From Sweltsa coloradensis (lineage: Eukaryota; Arthropoda; Insecta; Plecoptera; Chloroperlidae), in contig JAMZAV010001051.1 in the NCBI GenBank assembly GCA_024449915.1, positions 124,001-188,000 on the forward strand: 64,000 nucleotides of DNA, written 5' to 3'. Shown here in pieces: positions 1 to 12,081 of this stretch. Position 1 is the stretch's first letter, and every line of letters starts with the position of its first letter. Position numbers and translations under genes: made by a program. Below the pieces are notes generated by a model, which saw only the letters and a list, made by a program, of their open reading frames with translations, searched no databases and was not told the origin of the DNA.

Positions 1-1450
1 GCCCCGCTATGGCCATAAGCACACAACCGAGGGGAATCAATGAGAGTATAAAAACACTTTTGATGATGGTTTAAAAAGGAATAATTTTTTAAATTGAAAT
101 TTTCGTCATTTTACCTAACATTCTCGCTCTTTTTCCTAAATTAAGGAAATGACGCTTTGACATTCAAGGTATATATTTTAGTATCTTTTAAACTTTTATT
201 TGATAATTTTAATTTTATGATAAATATTTTATAACATTCCGATCCCAAAATACTCCCTAGGGTTTCCAAAAAAATACTTTGATTATTGCATGCAATCGAC
301 AAAATTTTTAAAAAATTTTCAAACATGTGATAAATAGTAAAATACGGAAATTATTTTCATTGAAATTTGCAGAATTAATCCGCTGCGATAGTGCTGTCAT
401 GTATCTGAATATCCCTTTTTGCACTTCCCGTTCGTAGTGCAAATTTCACATACTTCACGCAGAGGGAAGAAAACGAAAACCTTTTTTATAGAAATTATTC
501 ATTACAAATAAATAAAATATTCATTTTGAAATTTTTGTGAACTACAGCAAATAAATGGCTTAAATAATTTTCAAAATTTCCTAAATCTTAGTTTATCAAT
601 AATATATCATAATTTTATGACATTCCCAAAAACTATTTGTTATTTTTTTTTGGGATGAGAGTAGCCCAGTATGGGACGATAACAGAAAAAAAATTATGAC
701 ACTTTTACCCCAGACATAATTTTTCCCTGCTTGAAATTTTTTTGGTTAAAAGGCAGTTTTTTTTCTATTTGAAACACATACTCTTGTTACAAAAATGACA
801 TACTTGGAAATTGCACTTATACGATTTTTTTTTTTCCGCCGGTAGAATAGGGGGAAGAAAAAATTAATAAGGCAAGAATTTAAAGCAAAAATTTTTCAAG
901 TAAAAGAAACAAAAAATCACCCTTTAAACCAAAATTTTTGAGCAGGGGTGTGGTCCCGGGGATAAGAATTAATTTTTCTGTAAACATCAGGCCTATATTA
1001 GTTAATTAAAACCCCAAAAAAAAAAATAAAAAATTTTAAAAGTCAGATGATCATTTATAAACTATATCTGTTTTTGGTTTTAGGCTTTACAAAAAAAAAT
1101 GGCCAATAGGGAAATTTGGGTTTTAGGCCCATATCAAAGTAGGGGAGAGGCTTAAATTTAGCGATTTCTTTACGTCGTCCCTCTGCCGTGGTGACTGGTA
1201 AAATTAATAATAAATACAAATCCAAATGAGCTCCCAATCACTTTTCCCCAATTTAATTTATCCATTTAGAATAGGGGTTTTATTCTCTTTGGTCAATTTT
1301 AAAAATGAACAAGGGTTAGGCCCCACGTTAAAAAAAACTCAATTTTAATACAATTTTTATTGAATCTTTAGTTGATGAATAACCTGAGATAGCATTTATT
1401 TAGTTCCATGAAACATGGTACGAAATGTTTAACAAGACGTTTTACAAAGA
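1..1450. other. AT-rich non-coding stretch
   Basis: No gene, RNA or mobile-element domain is recognisable. The stretch is AT-rich with many homopolymer runs. The first 20 bases carry the palindrome TATGGCCATA within GCTATGGCCATAAGC, which recurs in the block at 1,740-2,075, so the window may open inside a copy of that repeat. Confidence 0.5.
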
Positions 1451-1500
1451 TACACGTGGGAATTTCATAAGGTAGCTGGCGCGCTCCTTAGCAGTGATCA

Positions 1501-1565
1501 CGGTGGTGTAGCGGTAGCGTTCTAGAGTCCGGCGCAGCAGGTTGGGGTTCGAGTACGGCGATGGG
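1501..1565 (+). repeat. tRNA-like segment, probable SINE head
   Basis: Contains an A-box-like TGGTGTAGCGGTAGCG and, 35 bases on, a B-box-like GGTTCGAGTAC, the spacing of an internal RNA polymerase III promoter. The acceptor arms do not pair, so it is not a functional tRNA. A tRNA-derived SINE or decayed tRNA pseudogene is the likely origin. Weak evidence. Confidence 0.4.
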
Positions 1566-1739
1566 TGAAAAATTTATTATGTTAAAAATTTGTCTTATTA
1601 AAATTGAAATTGTTCTTTACACATGTTTATATAATCGAAAAAGCTCGCAAAATTTAAAAAAATATTAATTTGAATTTTTTAAAATTTTCGTTTTTTGCGG
1701 GTTCCTCGCTCTCTACTAGTGGGGTGTGTTCCCGAAAAA

Positions 1740-2075
1740 TTTCACCCCCGGGCCCTAAGATCCCGCTGTGACAAAAGGGGAAGCAAACTGCGGATTTTCT
1801 ACAGCGGCCCGCCTGTGGACCATAAGCGGCGAACTGATGGCAAACTGTGTATCGCCGGCTATGGCCATAAGGGGGGCCGTTGTCACAAAAATGCCAGACA
1901 GTATTTTCGAAAACTGATGGTTTTGCTACAGGGGCCGCTTATGGCCCATAAGCGGCGCATTGCTTATGGCAAAGTTATGGGCGCCTGGCCAACCCCATAA
2001 GGGGCCGTAAGCGCATCGCCGCTGCTGGGCCATCAGCTCAATGATGCGATGTTACAGCTCGCCATAAGATCGCCA
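1740..2075. repeat. GC-rich block of degenerate GCCATAAGCGGC repeats
   Basis: The motif TATGGCCATAAGCGGC and shortened variants recur about eight times, alternating with CTGATGG and AAACTG pieces. GC content is much higher than the flanks. The irregular spacing and long G/C homopolymers suggest either a decayed minisatellite or poorly polished consensus. An open frame crosses the block but shows no codon-level conservation, so I do not call a gene. Confidence 0.5.
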
Positions 2076-2097
2076 TCACTTTGTGTACTTGGGTATT

Positions 2098-2098
2098 A

Positions 2099-2141
<43 letters not shown>

Positions 2142-2197
2142 AACTATCTATCTATCTATTATCATCTATCTATCTATTATCTATCTATCATCTATCT

Positions 2198-2243
<46 letters not shown>

Positions 2244-2276
2244 CCATCTATCATCATCCCCATCTATCATCTATCG

Positions 2277-2368
<92 letters not shown>

Positions 2369-2406
2369 GCCTGTCTGTCAGTGTCTGTCTGTCGTCTGTC
2401 TATCTA
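2098..2406. repeat. (CTAT)n microsatellite
   Basis: About 300 bases of CTAT tetranucleotide repeat with interruptions (AAAC, CATC, CCCC) and a short CTGT variant near the right end. The open frames across it on the plus strand are simple-repeat artefacts (poly Leu-Ser-Ile-Tyr). Confidence 0.97.
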
Positions 2407-2411
2407 TATAA

Positions 2412-3143
2412 CTAGGAAAACACTTAAGTCCCTCCGCGTTGTTGGATGAGCGTAATTGGTGCATTGAGCTGCCATGTGTTATGCGAATTTTCTGTTGTTC
2501 TGCGAAAAATCATTACTAAGTTGAATTTTTTTTAAAATTAAATTAAATTAAATTTAAAAATTTAATTTTTAATTTTTTTTTGAATTAATCTAATTGTTAA
2601 AAAAATCGTAAAATTGCGATTTTTATAAGAAATAATTTCTCGATTGCGCTCAAATTTAACTCTTATATATTAATTCATAAAATTAAGGTTCTGCGAAAAA
2701 ATCATTACAATCAGATAAAGCATGTAGGTGTCAAAGTCAAAGAAGTGTTTAAAAAAAGAAAAAAACTGTAAAATTTCGATTTTTTTGATAAATATATTTT
2801 CAATTGCGCTCAAATTTCACAAGAATATCCTAATTCATAAAATAAAGGTTCTGTGCAAAAATCATCAAAATTGGATAAAGCATGTAGGTGTTATAAGTTG
2901 AAGAAATGTTTTAAAAATCGAAAAAAATCGTAAAATTGCGATTTTTATGAGAAAAATTTTTCCGATTGCGCTCAAAAACGTAGCAGTTCTAAGTTCAGAG
3001 ATTTCGAAGGCCTCCATAATATTTCATAGCAATCGGAGTATCGGTTTAGCCGGAATCGTGTGGACAAACAGAAAAAAAAAATCCGGATTTTTTTCTCCAG
3101 TGTAGTAGAATGGAATCTTCGCTTCGCTCGCTACGCTCATCCA
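2412..3143 (-). mobile_element. Helentron-like non-autonomous element, subfamily 2, copy 1
   Basis: Read on the minus strand it starts TTGGATGAGCGTAGCGAGCG and ends with GCTCATCCA, an ACAACGCGGCGGG tract and CCTAG followed by T. The same start and end occur at 6,127-6,893 and 40,678-41,468. The interior has repeated blocks of AATCGTAAAATTGCGATTTT and GGATAAAGCATGTAGG, and a segment shared with subfamily 1 (AAGTTCAGAGATTTCGAAGG). No coding capacity is seen. The asymmetric terminal inverted repeat and T-T insertion are properties described for Helentrons (Helitron2); the assignment is inferred. Confidence 0.6.
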
Positions 3144-3423
3144 ATAAACATAAAAAACAGTTACCCACGCGATTTTTCTTCAGGAGACAGTATTTTAATC
3201 TTATAACAAATTACGATATAACGATATTTGAAAGTATTGGGCATGAAAATCAGACGACAGACAAACGCTCGAAGAACAGTCTAATTCTCTTTACCATAAA
3301 ACACACGCCTAACCAATAATGTACCAGTCACCACTCCCCCACTGGACTCACTTTGTGCTGGTAAATAGTATAAAAATTATTTTATACCGATGCACACGAT
3401 AATCCACATTATCGTTCAGTTAT

Positions 3424-4003
3424 TGGATGAGCGAAGTGAAGACTTCAATTTCATTGACCCCCCCCCAAAAAAAAAAAAATAAAAAAAATAACTCCTTTTA
3501 TATTTTTTATTATTTCCTTTTTTGTCTGTTTGTTCTCTCTCTACCGGCAAACGGCATATGAGATCTAGATGAATATTGGAGGGGACCTTCGAAATCTCTG
3601 AACTTAGACCTACCACGTTTTTGGGTACAATCGAAGAAATATTTCTCATGAATATCGTACTTTTACGATTTTTTTCGATTTTTAGTGCGATATTTTCGTG
3701 ATATTTGGGCCGATTCTGACCAAACGGGTGGGGCTTCAATGTTCACATTGTACATGGATAATAAGATTATGGTGATGACCTTGTGAAAGAAAAAGTTGAA
3801 AAAGTTAGCCTGAATCCATAGAATAAAGGTTTTGATATGTGTTTTTTGAGAACAATTAACAAGTAACAATAGAACTTGACAACAATCACCTACAATTCGT
3901 TCAAAAAACACTTGCAAAAGTAAAGTTATCCCACGCAAACTAAAAACTTACAAAAAACTCGTCCATCAACGCGACTAAAAAAAGCGCTTGCGAAGCTTCC
4001 TAG
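3424..4003 (+). mobile_element. Helentron-like non-autonomous element, subfamily 1, copy 1
   Basis: Starts TGGATGAGCGAAGTGAAG after a T and ends with GTCCATCAACGCGACT, then a GCGCTTGCGAAGC hairpin and CCTAG followed by T. The terminal TGGATGAGC is repeated inverted about 45 bases inside the 3' end, so the inverted repeat is asymmetric. Related copies are at 4,206, 6,899 (split), 9,451, 12,082, 15,422, 38,331 and 47,776. Short open frames in it are shared by copies only because the DNA is repeated. Confidence 0.6.
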
Positions 4004-4205
4004 TAAATATTCAATAACATAACGAGATAAAAGATGCTCTGTCATTAGATTTCGTCTCGTTAGCTCGATATACTCGACCTTTTGAATGCAAATGAGTATG
4101 AAGACGATGTGTATTCGTTGAAATGTTTTGTAAATTATAACTATTACAAATTACGAAATACAAAGAAATATTGACAAAGATAAATTCTCGTAAAAGTACG
4201 ATTAT

Positions 4206-4976
4206 CAGATGAGCGAAGCGACGACTTCAATTTTACTGACCCCACCACAAAAAAAATCGTTTCTTTGTGTTTTTGTCTGTTTATTCGCTCTCTACCGGCA
4301 AACGGCATATGCGATCTTTATAAAAATTGGAGGGGACCTTCTATATCTCTGAACTCAGTACTAACACGTTTTTTGGGTACAATCGAAGATATATTTCTTA
4401 TGAATATCGTACTTTTGCGATTTTTTTTCGATTTTTAGTGCGATATGTTCATGACATTTGGGCCTTTTCTGACCAAACGCGTGGGGCTACAACGTTTAGT
4501 ACCTTTTGAAAGAAAAAGTTGGATTAGTTAGCCAGAATCCATAGAAATAAAGGTTTTATTAAAAGTTTTTTTAGTTATATAATAACAACAATAGAAACTT
4601 GACAACAATCACTTACAACGATACACATACAAATCATTAGACTTTTCCCTGTTATTAACTTATTTTGATTTTCAAAGTGATATTTCGACTATTTTTCAGC
4701 AGTCTTTAACAAACAAATCTGCTGGCAAGACTGCTGGAACAAGACTGCTGAAAGGTAGTCGAAATATCACTTTTTAAATAAAAATAAGTTAATAACAGTG
4801 AAAGGTCTAATGATTTGTATGTGTAAAGTTACTACCTTTTATAAAGTTTCAATTTGTACACTTGCAATGTGTTCAAAAAGCACTTGCAAAAGTAAAGAGA
4901 TCGCACGCAAGCTAAAAATTTCCAAAAAAGCTCATCCACCAACTCGACTAGAAAAAGCGTTCGCGAAGCGGCCTAG
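4206..4976 (+). mobile_element. Helentron-like non-autonomous element, subfamily 1, copy 2
   Basis: Starts CAGATGAGCGAAGCGACG, has the family's AAACGGCATATGCGATC and GGAGGGGACCTTC blocks, and ends AAAAGCGTTCGCGAAGCGG then CCTAG-T. The palindromic GCGTTCGCGAAGC just before CTAG is the terminal hairpin. It is interrupted at 4,623-4,823 by a short palindromic MITE. Confidence 0.6.
4623..4823. mobile_element. Palindromic MITE (about 200 bp) inside a Helentron-like copy
   Basis: Left arm ACACATACAAATCATTAGAC pairs with right arm GTCTAATGATTTGTATGTGT, and the match continues inward through GTTATTAACTTATTTT and GTGATATTTCGACTA to a loop near 4,715. The arms are about 80-90 bases. No protein is encoded. 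No clear target duplication could be assigned. Confidence 0.7.
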
Positions 4977-5192
4977 TCTTAAGAAATATTTGATCGATTG
5001 TACCAAAAAACGTGGCAGGTCTAAGTTCAGAGATTTCGAAAGTCCCCTCAAATTTTTACAAAGATCGGATATGCTGTTTGCCCGATAGAGAGCGAACAGA
5101 CAAAAAAAAACAAAAATCAACAAAACAAATCACCGGAGCTATTTTACTTGGTGTAACGTAAGTGAAATTGAAGTCTTAGCTTCGCTCATCCA
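4977..5192 (-). mobile_element. Helentron-like subfamily 1, truncated copy
   Basis: Minus-strand sequence starts TTGGATGAGCGAAGCTAAG and runs through the conserved GCAAACAGCATATCCGATC and GATTTCGAAAGTCCCC blocks, then stops at 4,977, directly abutting copy 2 in opposite orientation. The 3' hairpin is absent. Confidence 0.55.
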
Positions 5193-5559
5193 ATGATTCC
5201 AGGGCGTCGAGGGCTTTTTCTAATGCGGCGTAGGCATTTGTCGCTTTCCATGATTCCGCTAAAATAGTGATAAAATAAAATGTATAATATTCATTATAAA
5301 TGGCATAGAGCACGCTATCCATATGGGGCATGTCATTGATTATAACTAAGGAAACGCCAAAGTCGTTGTTAGACGAGTGAGTGAGCCATGTGTTGAGTAC
5401 CCGGTATAACATTCCTTTTCATCCCCATACCTTAGCCTAGCCTATCATAGGCTAGAGTGGAGCATTATGGCCTTACAGTTGATGCGCACTTATACCAACT
5501 ACACTTAAAACCCCTATTATTTATACCAATATAACTATCAATTTTAAATGCAAAAAAAA

Positions 5560-5625
5560 GTCCAGTTGGCTAAGGCGCCATTATCCCAAAAATGTGGGAG
5601 ACCTGGGTTCAAATCCCCGGTCGGA
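5560..5625 (+). repeat. tRNA-like segment, probable SINE head
   Basis: Has an A-box-like GTTGGCTAAGGCGCCA and a B-box GGGTTCAAATCCCCGG, with an anticodon-arm-like TCCCA loop TGGGA between them. The 5' and 3' acceptor strands do not pair, so a tRNA pseudogene or SINE head is more likely than a working tRNA. Confidence 0.45.
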
Positions 5626-5944
5626 AAAGATTTTTTTATTTCTGGATTGTATTTCAAAAATTATAAAACATGTTTTGAAATGCATACAATACTATGGACA
5701 ACATAGCCAGCCAGTACGAAATACGAGTAAAGATTGCAAGGTTTACTCAATGTCCCAGCAGAATTTAGGGGAACCTTGGTCGTTCCATATTCGATACACC
5801 TTGATTACTGCTATGCATGTAATCACGGCCTACCAAAAATTATTTGATAAAAATGACTTCTTCAAGAAAAAGCATTCTTGATAAAATGAAACCTACACAT
5901 TTCAAGCATATTTTTCAATTTATTATTTCTTGTGGGTTAAATCG

Positions 5945-6122
5945 AAATGGATTGCGCTCATTTTGTTAGCAGTTCTAAGTTCTCTGGTCGCGGATGTTTG
6001 TTTAAAATTTTCAGCTCGATCTATTTGGCCGTTCGGCCGTATGAGCCCGGACAAACAGAATTTATCACGACAAGGCCCGATCGAGTAGCGTTATAAATTC
6101 CTCATTCGCTTCGCTCACTCGT
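5945..6122 (-). repeat. Diverged relative of the Helentron-like family
   Basis: Shares the ATTGCGCTCA, GCAGTTCTAAGTTC and GGACAAACAGAATTT landmarks with subfamily 2 and ends CATTCGCTTCGCTCACTCGTC, but its interior differs. It directly abuts the CTAGG end of the next copy at 6,127. Possibly a third subfamily. Confidence 0.4.
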
Positions 6123-6126
6123 CTAA

Positions 6127-6893
6127 CTAGGAAAACGCTTAAGTCCCGCCGCGTTGTTGGATGAGCGTAATTGGTGCATTGAGCTGCCATGTTTTATGCG
6201 GATTTTCTGTTCTGTGAAAAAATTATCTTAGTTGATTTTTTTTTAAAATTAAATTAAATAAAATAAATAAATAAATAAATAAAATAATTATTCGTTATTT
6301 TAAAAATAGGAAAAAATCGTAAAATTGCAATTTTTAAAGAAATAATTATTTAATAGCGCTCAGAATTCAAACGAATATATAAATTCATGAAATTAAGGTT
6401 CTGGGAAAAAATCATTACGATCGGATAAAGCATGTAAAGGCTATAAGCCACAGAAATTTAAAAAATCGAAAAAAGTCGTAAAATTGCGATTTTTTAAAGA
6501 CATTTATCTTTCGATAACACTCAAATTTCACACGAATATATCAATTCATAAAATAAAGGTTCTGTGAAAAAATTATTACAATCGGACAAAGCATGTAGGT
6601 CTAATAAATCGAAGAATTTTGTTAAAAATCGAAAAAAAATCGTAAAATTGCGATTTTCATGAGAAATAATTTTTCGATTGCGCTAAAAAACGTGGCAGTT
6701 CTAAGTTCAGAGATTTCGAAGGCCTCCATAAAATTTCATCGCAATCGGAGTATTGGTCTAGCCGGAATCGTGTGGACAAACAGACAAAAATACAAAAAAA
6801 AGAAAGAAAGAAAAAAAAATATTCTGGAATTTTTTCTCCAGTGTAGTAGAATGGAATCTTCGATTCGCTCGCTACGCTCGCTACACTCATCCA
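6127..6893 (-). mobile_element. Helentron-like non-autonomous element, subfamily 2, copy 2
   Basis: Same termini as the 2,412 copy: plus-strand CTAGGAAAACGCTTAAGTCC at the left, preceded by A, and CTACACTCATCCA at the right, followed by A. The interior is an array of AAAATCGTAAAATTGCGATT-type blocks. Small open frames here have no domain. Confidence 0.6.
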
Positions 6894-6898
6894 ATAAT

Positions 6899-7308
6899 TG
6901 GATGAGCGAAGCGAAGACTTCAATTTCACTGCCCCCCCCCCCCCCCAAAGAAAATTAGCTCAAGTTTTTTTTTCCCAATCTCTTTGTTTGCGCTTTACCG
7001 GTCAAACGGCATTTGTGAACTTGATGAAAATTGGAGGGGACCTTCGAAATCTCTGAACTTAGACTTGCCACGTTTTTGGTTGAAATATTTCAAATGAATA
7101 TCGTACTTTTACGATTTTTTTGATTTTTAATGCGATATTTTCGTGATATTTGGGCCGATTCTGACTCAACGGGTGGGGCTTCAACGTTTATATTTTACAT
7201 GGACATTAAAGGATTATGGTGATGTATTATCTTTTCGAAGAAAAAGTTGAAAAAGTTAGTTAGAATCCATAGAATAATGGTTTTAATATGAGTTTTTTGA
7301 GGTATAGT
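6899..7308 (+). mobile_element. Helentron-like subfamily 1 copy, 5' part (split by insertion)
   Basis: Starts TTGGATGAGCGAAGCGAAGA and follows the subfamily 1 consensus up to ATGAGTTTTTTGAGGTATA. The consensus resumes at 14,398 with AATTAACAAGTAAC and ends at 14,559. The two halves bracket the 7.1-kb insertion, which gives the order of events. Confidence 0.65.
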
Positions 7309-8634
7309 GCGGCGGTCGAAGGCTAAAAAGAGGCATATTTCAGCTTTGACCCATACAGGCGGTACTATTTCGCGAAACCAAAATAAAATCGTCGGCTACT
7401 TCATTACCCACTAGAAAAATGACGTTGTGGTCTCAAAATGCGTGTACGTCATAGATTTACGACGCCATCTTGGATGCGCGGCGTCGATCGCACTTTGCGT
7501 TATAAATCATGTTGTAAATTCTGTAATTTTTGGATTTAAAAAATCAAATTTAGCGCGTTGTGTTCTCAAGACATAGGCGTTCATTATGCTTAATTTTTAT
7601 TTCGGATTGCAACAATAAGTCAAGGTGAAAAATCAACAATTGCGGGGAAAATTAACATTTTCAGAATTACACTAAAATGTTCTATATTTTTTTACAGTTA
7701 AACCATCAACATTTTCTTAAGACACGGGGATAGATTTTAATTGCGGAATACATTTGTGAACACGTATGTATTTTTCATTTTGCTTAAATGCAAAAACTTT
7801 GGTCGCTTTGGTGGTAAACGTGATGAAAAGCGTAGCGTGCGGCAAGCTACAAAACTGGTCGAATCCTTATTGTTGGATGCATTGTTATACAGATCCTGGC
7901 CAATAGAGACGTGGAATCTTGACCTGGTCGAGTTTTCTCTTCCTATCCTGTTAGTGTTTACCTTAAGGATAAAAATAATCTTGGGTAGACATTTGTAATT
8001 TTGGGCAAAATATTTTTACGACGCCATCTTGTTTTAGGCATATGCATATAGTACACGCTTTTGATTTTCATTTGTTTTCTATTATAATTATGACAGTTTT
8101 AACAAACCTGACGTGTTATTTGGATTTTTCATAAAATTTCCTATTTATTGATACAAATTTTGTCATCCTAGGACTATTATGAAATTATTTATATGAAATT
8201 ACATTTTATTAGTCTTTCAGCCAAGTACAACGGACGAATTAATGTTCGCATATTCATAAAGCATGTTATTGGAAAATTATTTTTACATAGAGTTGTCTTA
8301 GGTTTGTCCCATGACACTAATGGTAGCCATTTTACAAGATGGCCGCCAAATATATGTACTATTAAGTGCCCGTTAGTGCGCCGCATCCGGAGCAACGGTG
8401 TGCTTACACACTCATGCACATTATGCAGCAATCCGAGTTGGTGTGTTTTGGAGGTGTCACTCAGTCAACATGATTAGTGTTATGAACCCTAAAACACATA
8501 GTCGAGGAAATGTAGGTACCTGATAACACAATGCCAAATTGATTGGGGTACGATAATTAATCCTTCTTTTTTTAAATGTGGTGAAACGTGGTTACTACTT
8601 ATTCGTCTTATTGTCTTATTCGTCAATTGGCCAG

Positions 8635-8830
8635 CAATTCTGACCAAACGAGTGAGCGATTATGGCTGTGTAGTGCATTTGAAAGAAATTGTTTTAAAAA
8701 AATAGCTGAAAAGCATTGAAATAAAGGTTTAATAATATAAGCTTTTTTCATGTACTATATAATAAACAAGTAACTACAGAAACTTGATAATAATCACCTA
8801 CAATGCAAACAAAAAGCAAGTGTTATGGTT
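8635..8830 (+). repeat. Remnant of Helentron-like subfamily 1
   Basis: Contains the family landmarks TTCTGACCAAACG, AGCATTGAAATAAAGGTTT and ATAATCACCTACAATGC in order. Both termini are missing or unrecognisable. Confidence 0.45.
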
Positions 8831-9450
8831 GACGAGATATTTTACATTCCATTGCTTATTGGTATTACTTTAGCAATTAATACTACTTAATAATAATAAT
8901 TATTCTATTTTAACAAAAATAATTTGCAATGGAATTTGAAAAAGTAATAAGATCCCATCGCATACAAAAACCTTGTAAATAGAAAGCCAAACCTTACACA
9001 CTCAAAATAAATGAGATCTAAAAGAAGGGACAAGCTCATGGTACAAGGATAGGATCATGGGCCAAGCTCGTGTATCTTTCTACATTTGAGTATTCTCAAT
9101 TCATAAATGTACACTGCCCCGAAAACACACCTTAAAAAACTTGGCAAAATATAATTTGCAACTAGGAAGAGTCTTCACGAGACATGCATGTATTCTCACG
9201 ATTGTAAGAACTCACATTAATTTGTACAACGCTTTAGAGAAAATTTGAAATTACATATTATGCGAATTCTTAAATCACAAAAACACTCACATTTCATCGC
9301 ATCAGAACATATTTTTTCTGTAGACTTTTTTCACTTTTTTAAGTTAGATGTTTAAATTTACTTATTGGTGCTTTTTTGTTCTATATCCACTGCATTAATT
9401 GGTCAATCTTTGCCGTGAAGCGCCCTAAAACTACTAATACTACTGGTCCA

Positions 9451-10029
9451 TAATGAGCGAAGCGAAGACTTCAATTTCACTGACCCCAAAAAATTAGCTC
9501 GGTGTTTTTTTTGTTGTTGTATTTTTGTCTGTTTGTTCGCTCTCTACCGGGCAAACGGCATATACGATTTTGATAAAAATTAAAGGGGACCTTCGAAATC
9601 TCTAAACTTAGACCTGCCACGTTTTTGGGTACAATCGAAAAAATATTTTTCATGATTATTGTACTTTTACGATTTTTTTCTGATTTTTAGTGCGATATTT
9701 TCGTGACATTTTGGCCAATTCCTAGCTACCAAACGGCTCAGGCTACAACGTTCATATTTCACATGGACATTAAGGTAATGGTGATGTATTGCTTTTTGAA
9801 AGAAAAAGTTGAAAAAGCTAGCCAGAATCCATAGAATAAAGGTTTTAATATGAGTTTTTAAAGGTTTATAATAACAACTAACAAGAAACAATAGAAACTT
9901 GACAATAATCACCTACAATGCATTCAAAAAGAACTTGCAAAGGTAAAGTAATCCAACGCAAACTAAAACCTTATTAAAAAAAGCTCATCCATCAACGCGA
10001 CTAAAAAAAGCGTTCGCGAAGCGGCCTAG
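9451..10029 (+). mobile_element. Helentron-like subfamily 1, copy 4
   Basis: Starts ATGAGCGAAGCGAAGACTTC, has the GGCAAACGGCATATACGAT and CTGCCACGTTTTTGGGTAC blocks and ends GCGTTCGCGAAGCGGCCTAG followed by T. It lies in the interior of the 7.1-kb insertion, opposite in orientation to the copy at 12,082-12,632. Confidence 0.6.
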
Positions 10030-12081
10030 TTACCATCCATTGCTACAGTAAACGAGAGACAGGTTGGTTCAATAGACCAGCCAGTGTTTGTTTGTTCGAT
10101 GTCTCTTCTTTGCATGAAACTATGCAGGATATTAAACAAACAAACATTGATTGGAATGATGAGATGGTATAGGCTATTTAACATATTATTTACCTCTATA
10201 AAAAGTTAAAATGGTCTATTGAACAAGCCTATTTGTCAGGCAACCACCCAGAAACAAGCGTTTCTTTGCCCGGAGGTGGTAACTTAACAAAAACAAAAAA
10301 ATAAAATTACTAGCTCAAAAATGCGGAAGAAACATTAAACTCCAATTAAAAAAAAATAAGAAAAATTAATATTAATTAATTAATTATGAATCATAATTAA
10401 TTAATTAGTTTGGTAAATGAATTTAAAAGAAAACCTGAAAAACAAACTTAAATTTAAGAGTAGGATCAAAATGGATCTATCTACTAAATCATAAGATTAG
10501 TAAAATGAGTTTCCATTTAAAATATAATTATGATCATAAAAGAACAATTACATTAATTGTTAAACAGCCTGCCTACCTATGGATCCAATTCTACACAATG
10601 TTCTAAATACCCTTGGCTAATCCACCTGCCTAATTACATTTCTTTTTACCCTCCAAAATTTCATAAAAAATAATAATAATTGATAGTGAATTTTAATTAA
10701 AAGAATGAATTTAATTTAGAATAATGAATTGGTGTACTCATCGTTTTACTGCGCATGAACGGTCGCGAGTTCGATTCTCCTAGCTCCGTTTACTCAGCTG
10801 TAGACGATGACCATTTGTCGCCGGCCATTCACAGCTGGTTCGTCATGAGTGGGGGGAAAACCAGATGCGCGCGCCGTCGGATGCTCGACTACCGTTCAGT
10901 TTCACTGTTTAGCACACGAACACTTCCGAAGATTTCCGATCCGTGATTTTGAAATGTTTGATTGATGAAATGCACTCAGTTAATTAATTAACTACTTGTG
11001 ATATTTAGTGTATCACTAAACTGTTCCAAAAGATTGATTGGCGGATTACACTCGGCGAATTAATTAGTGATGTGATATTTGATGTATCACTTAACTGTTC
11101 CAAACGATGATTGACAAATTACACTCGGCGAATTAATTAATGATGTGATATTTAGTGTATAATTCGGTGAAATAAATCAAAGATACGAATACAAAAAAAC
11201 CTTCAAACAAATTTAAAAGAAAGAAAAATCACTTTTCACTTTCACCTGCACTCACAAACATTACTTCCTACGAGGCACAGGAAGCCAAAAACAAAGCCTA
11301 AGACGACACCATCCTGACCAGTCGGCAGGTAGGTCCTCCGCCCAAACTAAATCTGCTCGGATGTCCCGTTCTGGGTTCCTTATATGCCTTTTTCCCCCCT
11401 TACTAGGTCACGTGATAATACGTCACGGCTATCGTATGACCAAACTAGTTTCAAGGTAAAAATCTCGCCCCTCAGCCTCCCTTGGCCTAGAAGCTCGACT
11501 TCTCTTAGAGTGATGCTATTCTATTTCCCCGAAACCAGTCAATGGTAGAATTCTTAGTATCTGTAGGCTTCGAGAACAAATCGAAACTCGGGCTGCAGAA
11601 ATACTGAAAGCTTTCATGCGGATGATTCAGATGGTAAGTTCAAAAATACACTATGTTGACAATATTAGTGAACTTCAAACATTAATTACTCCCTTAATAC
11701 TCAATGAAATGACTTGAACTAAAAAGCATTCATCTTATTTTACCTGTCTTTATGTATTGATGTACTTTACTAATTGAAAATCAGACTGTAAATGGCTTAA
11801 TTAGCTTGATTAGCTAATCATTAATTTATTGCTAATTACGAGTTCATATTCGTAATTACAATGAATCATTATGATTACTGATGATATAGAGATGCATCAG
11901 TGATATAAACATGTTTGATTCGATGAATATTAATAAGGTTATTAGATTAATTGAATAAATTTGCATGTCATTTTACCAATATCATAGATATACACATAAA
12001 AATGGCTATGAGAGCCTTGGAACCTTACAAATTCTTAGGCAATTTAAGCCATTCTACCAATTACTTTCACATTTTAATGGA
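10030..12081. other. Non-coding interior of the 7.1-kb insertion
   Basis: AT-rich with no recognisable gene. A B-box-like GAGTTCGATTCTCC occurs at about 10,769. About 2.5 tandem copies of a 73-base unit containing TGTGATATTTAGTGTATCAC and ACACTCGGCGAATTAATTA occupy 10,998-11,165. The rest shows nothing I can assign. Confidence 0.5.

Noticed and set aside
2049..2449. Two overlapping 120-codon plus-strand open frames rich in Leu-Ser-Ile-Tyr
   Set aside because: Translation of a (CTAT)n microsatellite; no coding signal.
3424..5412. Several 60-107-codon open frames
   Set aside because: They recur only because the Helentron-like repeat recurs; copies carry unrelated frameshifts and no domain.
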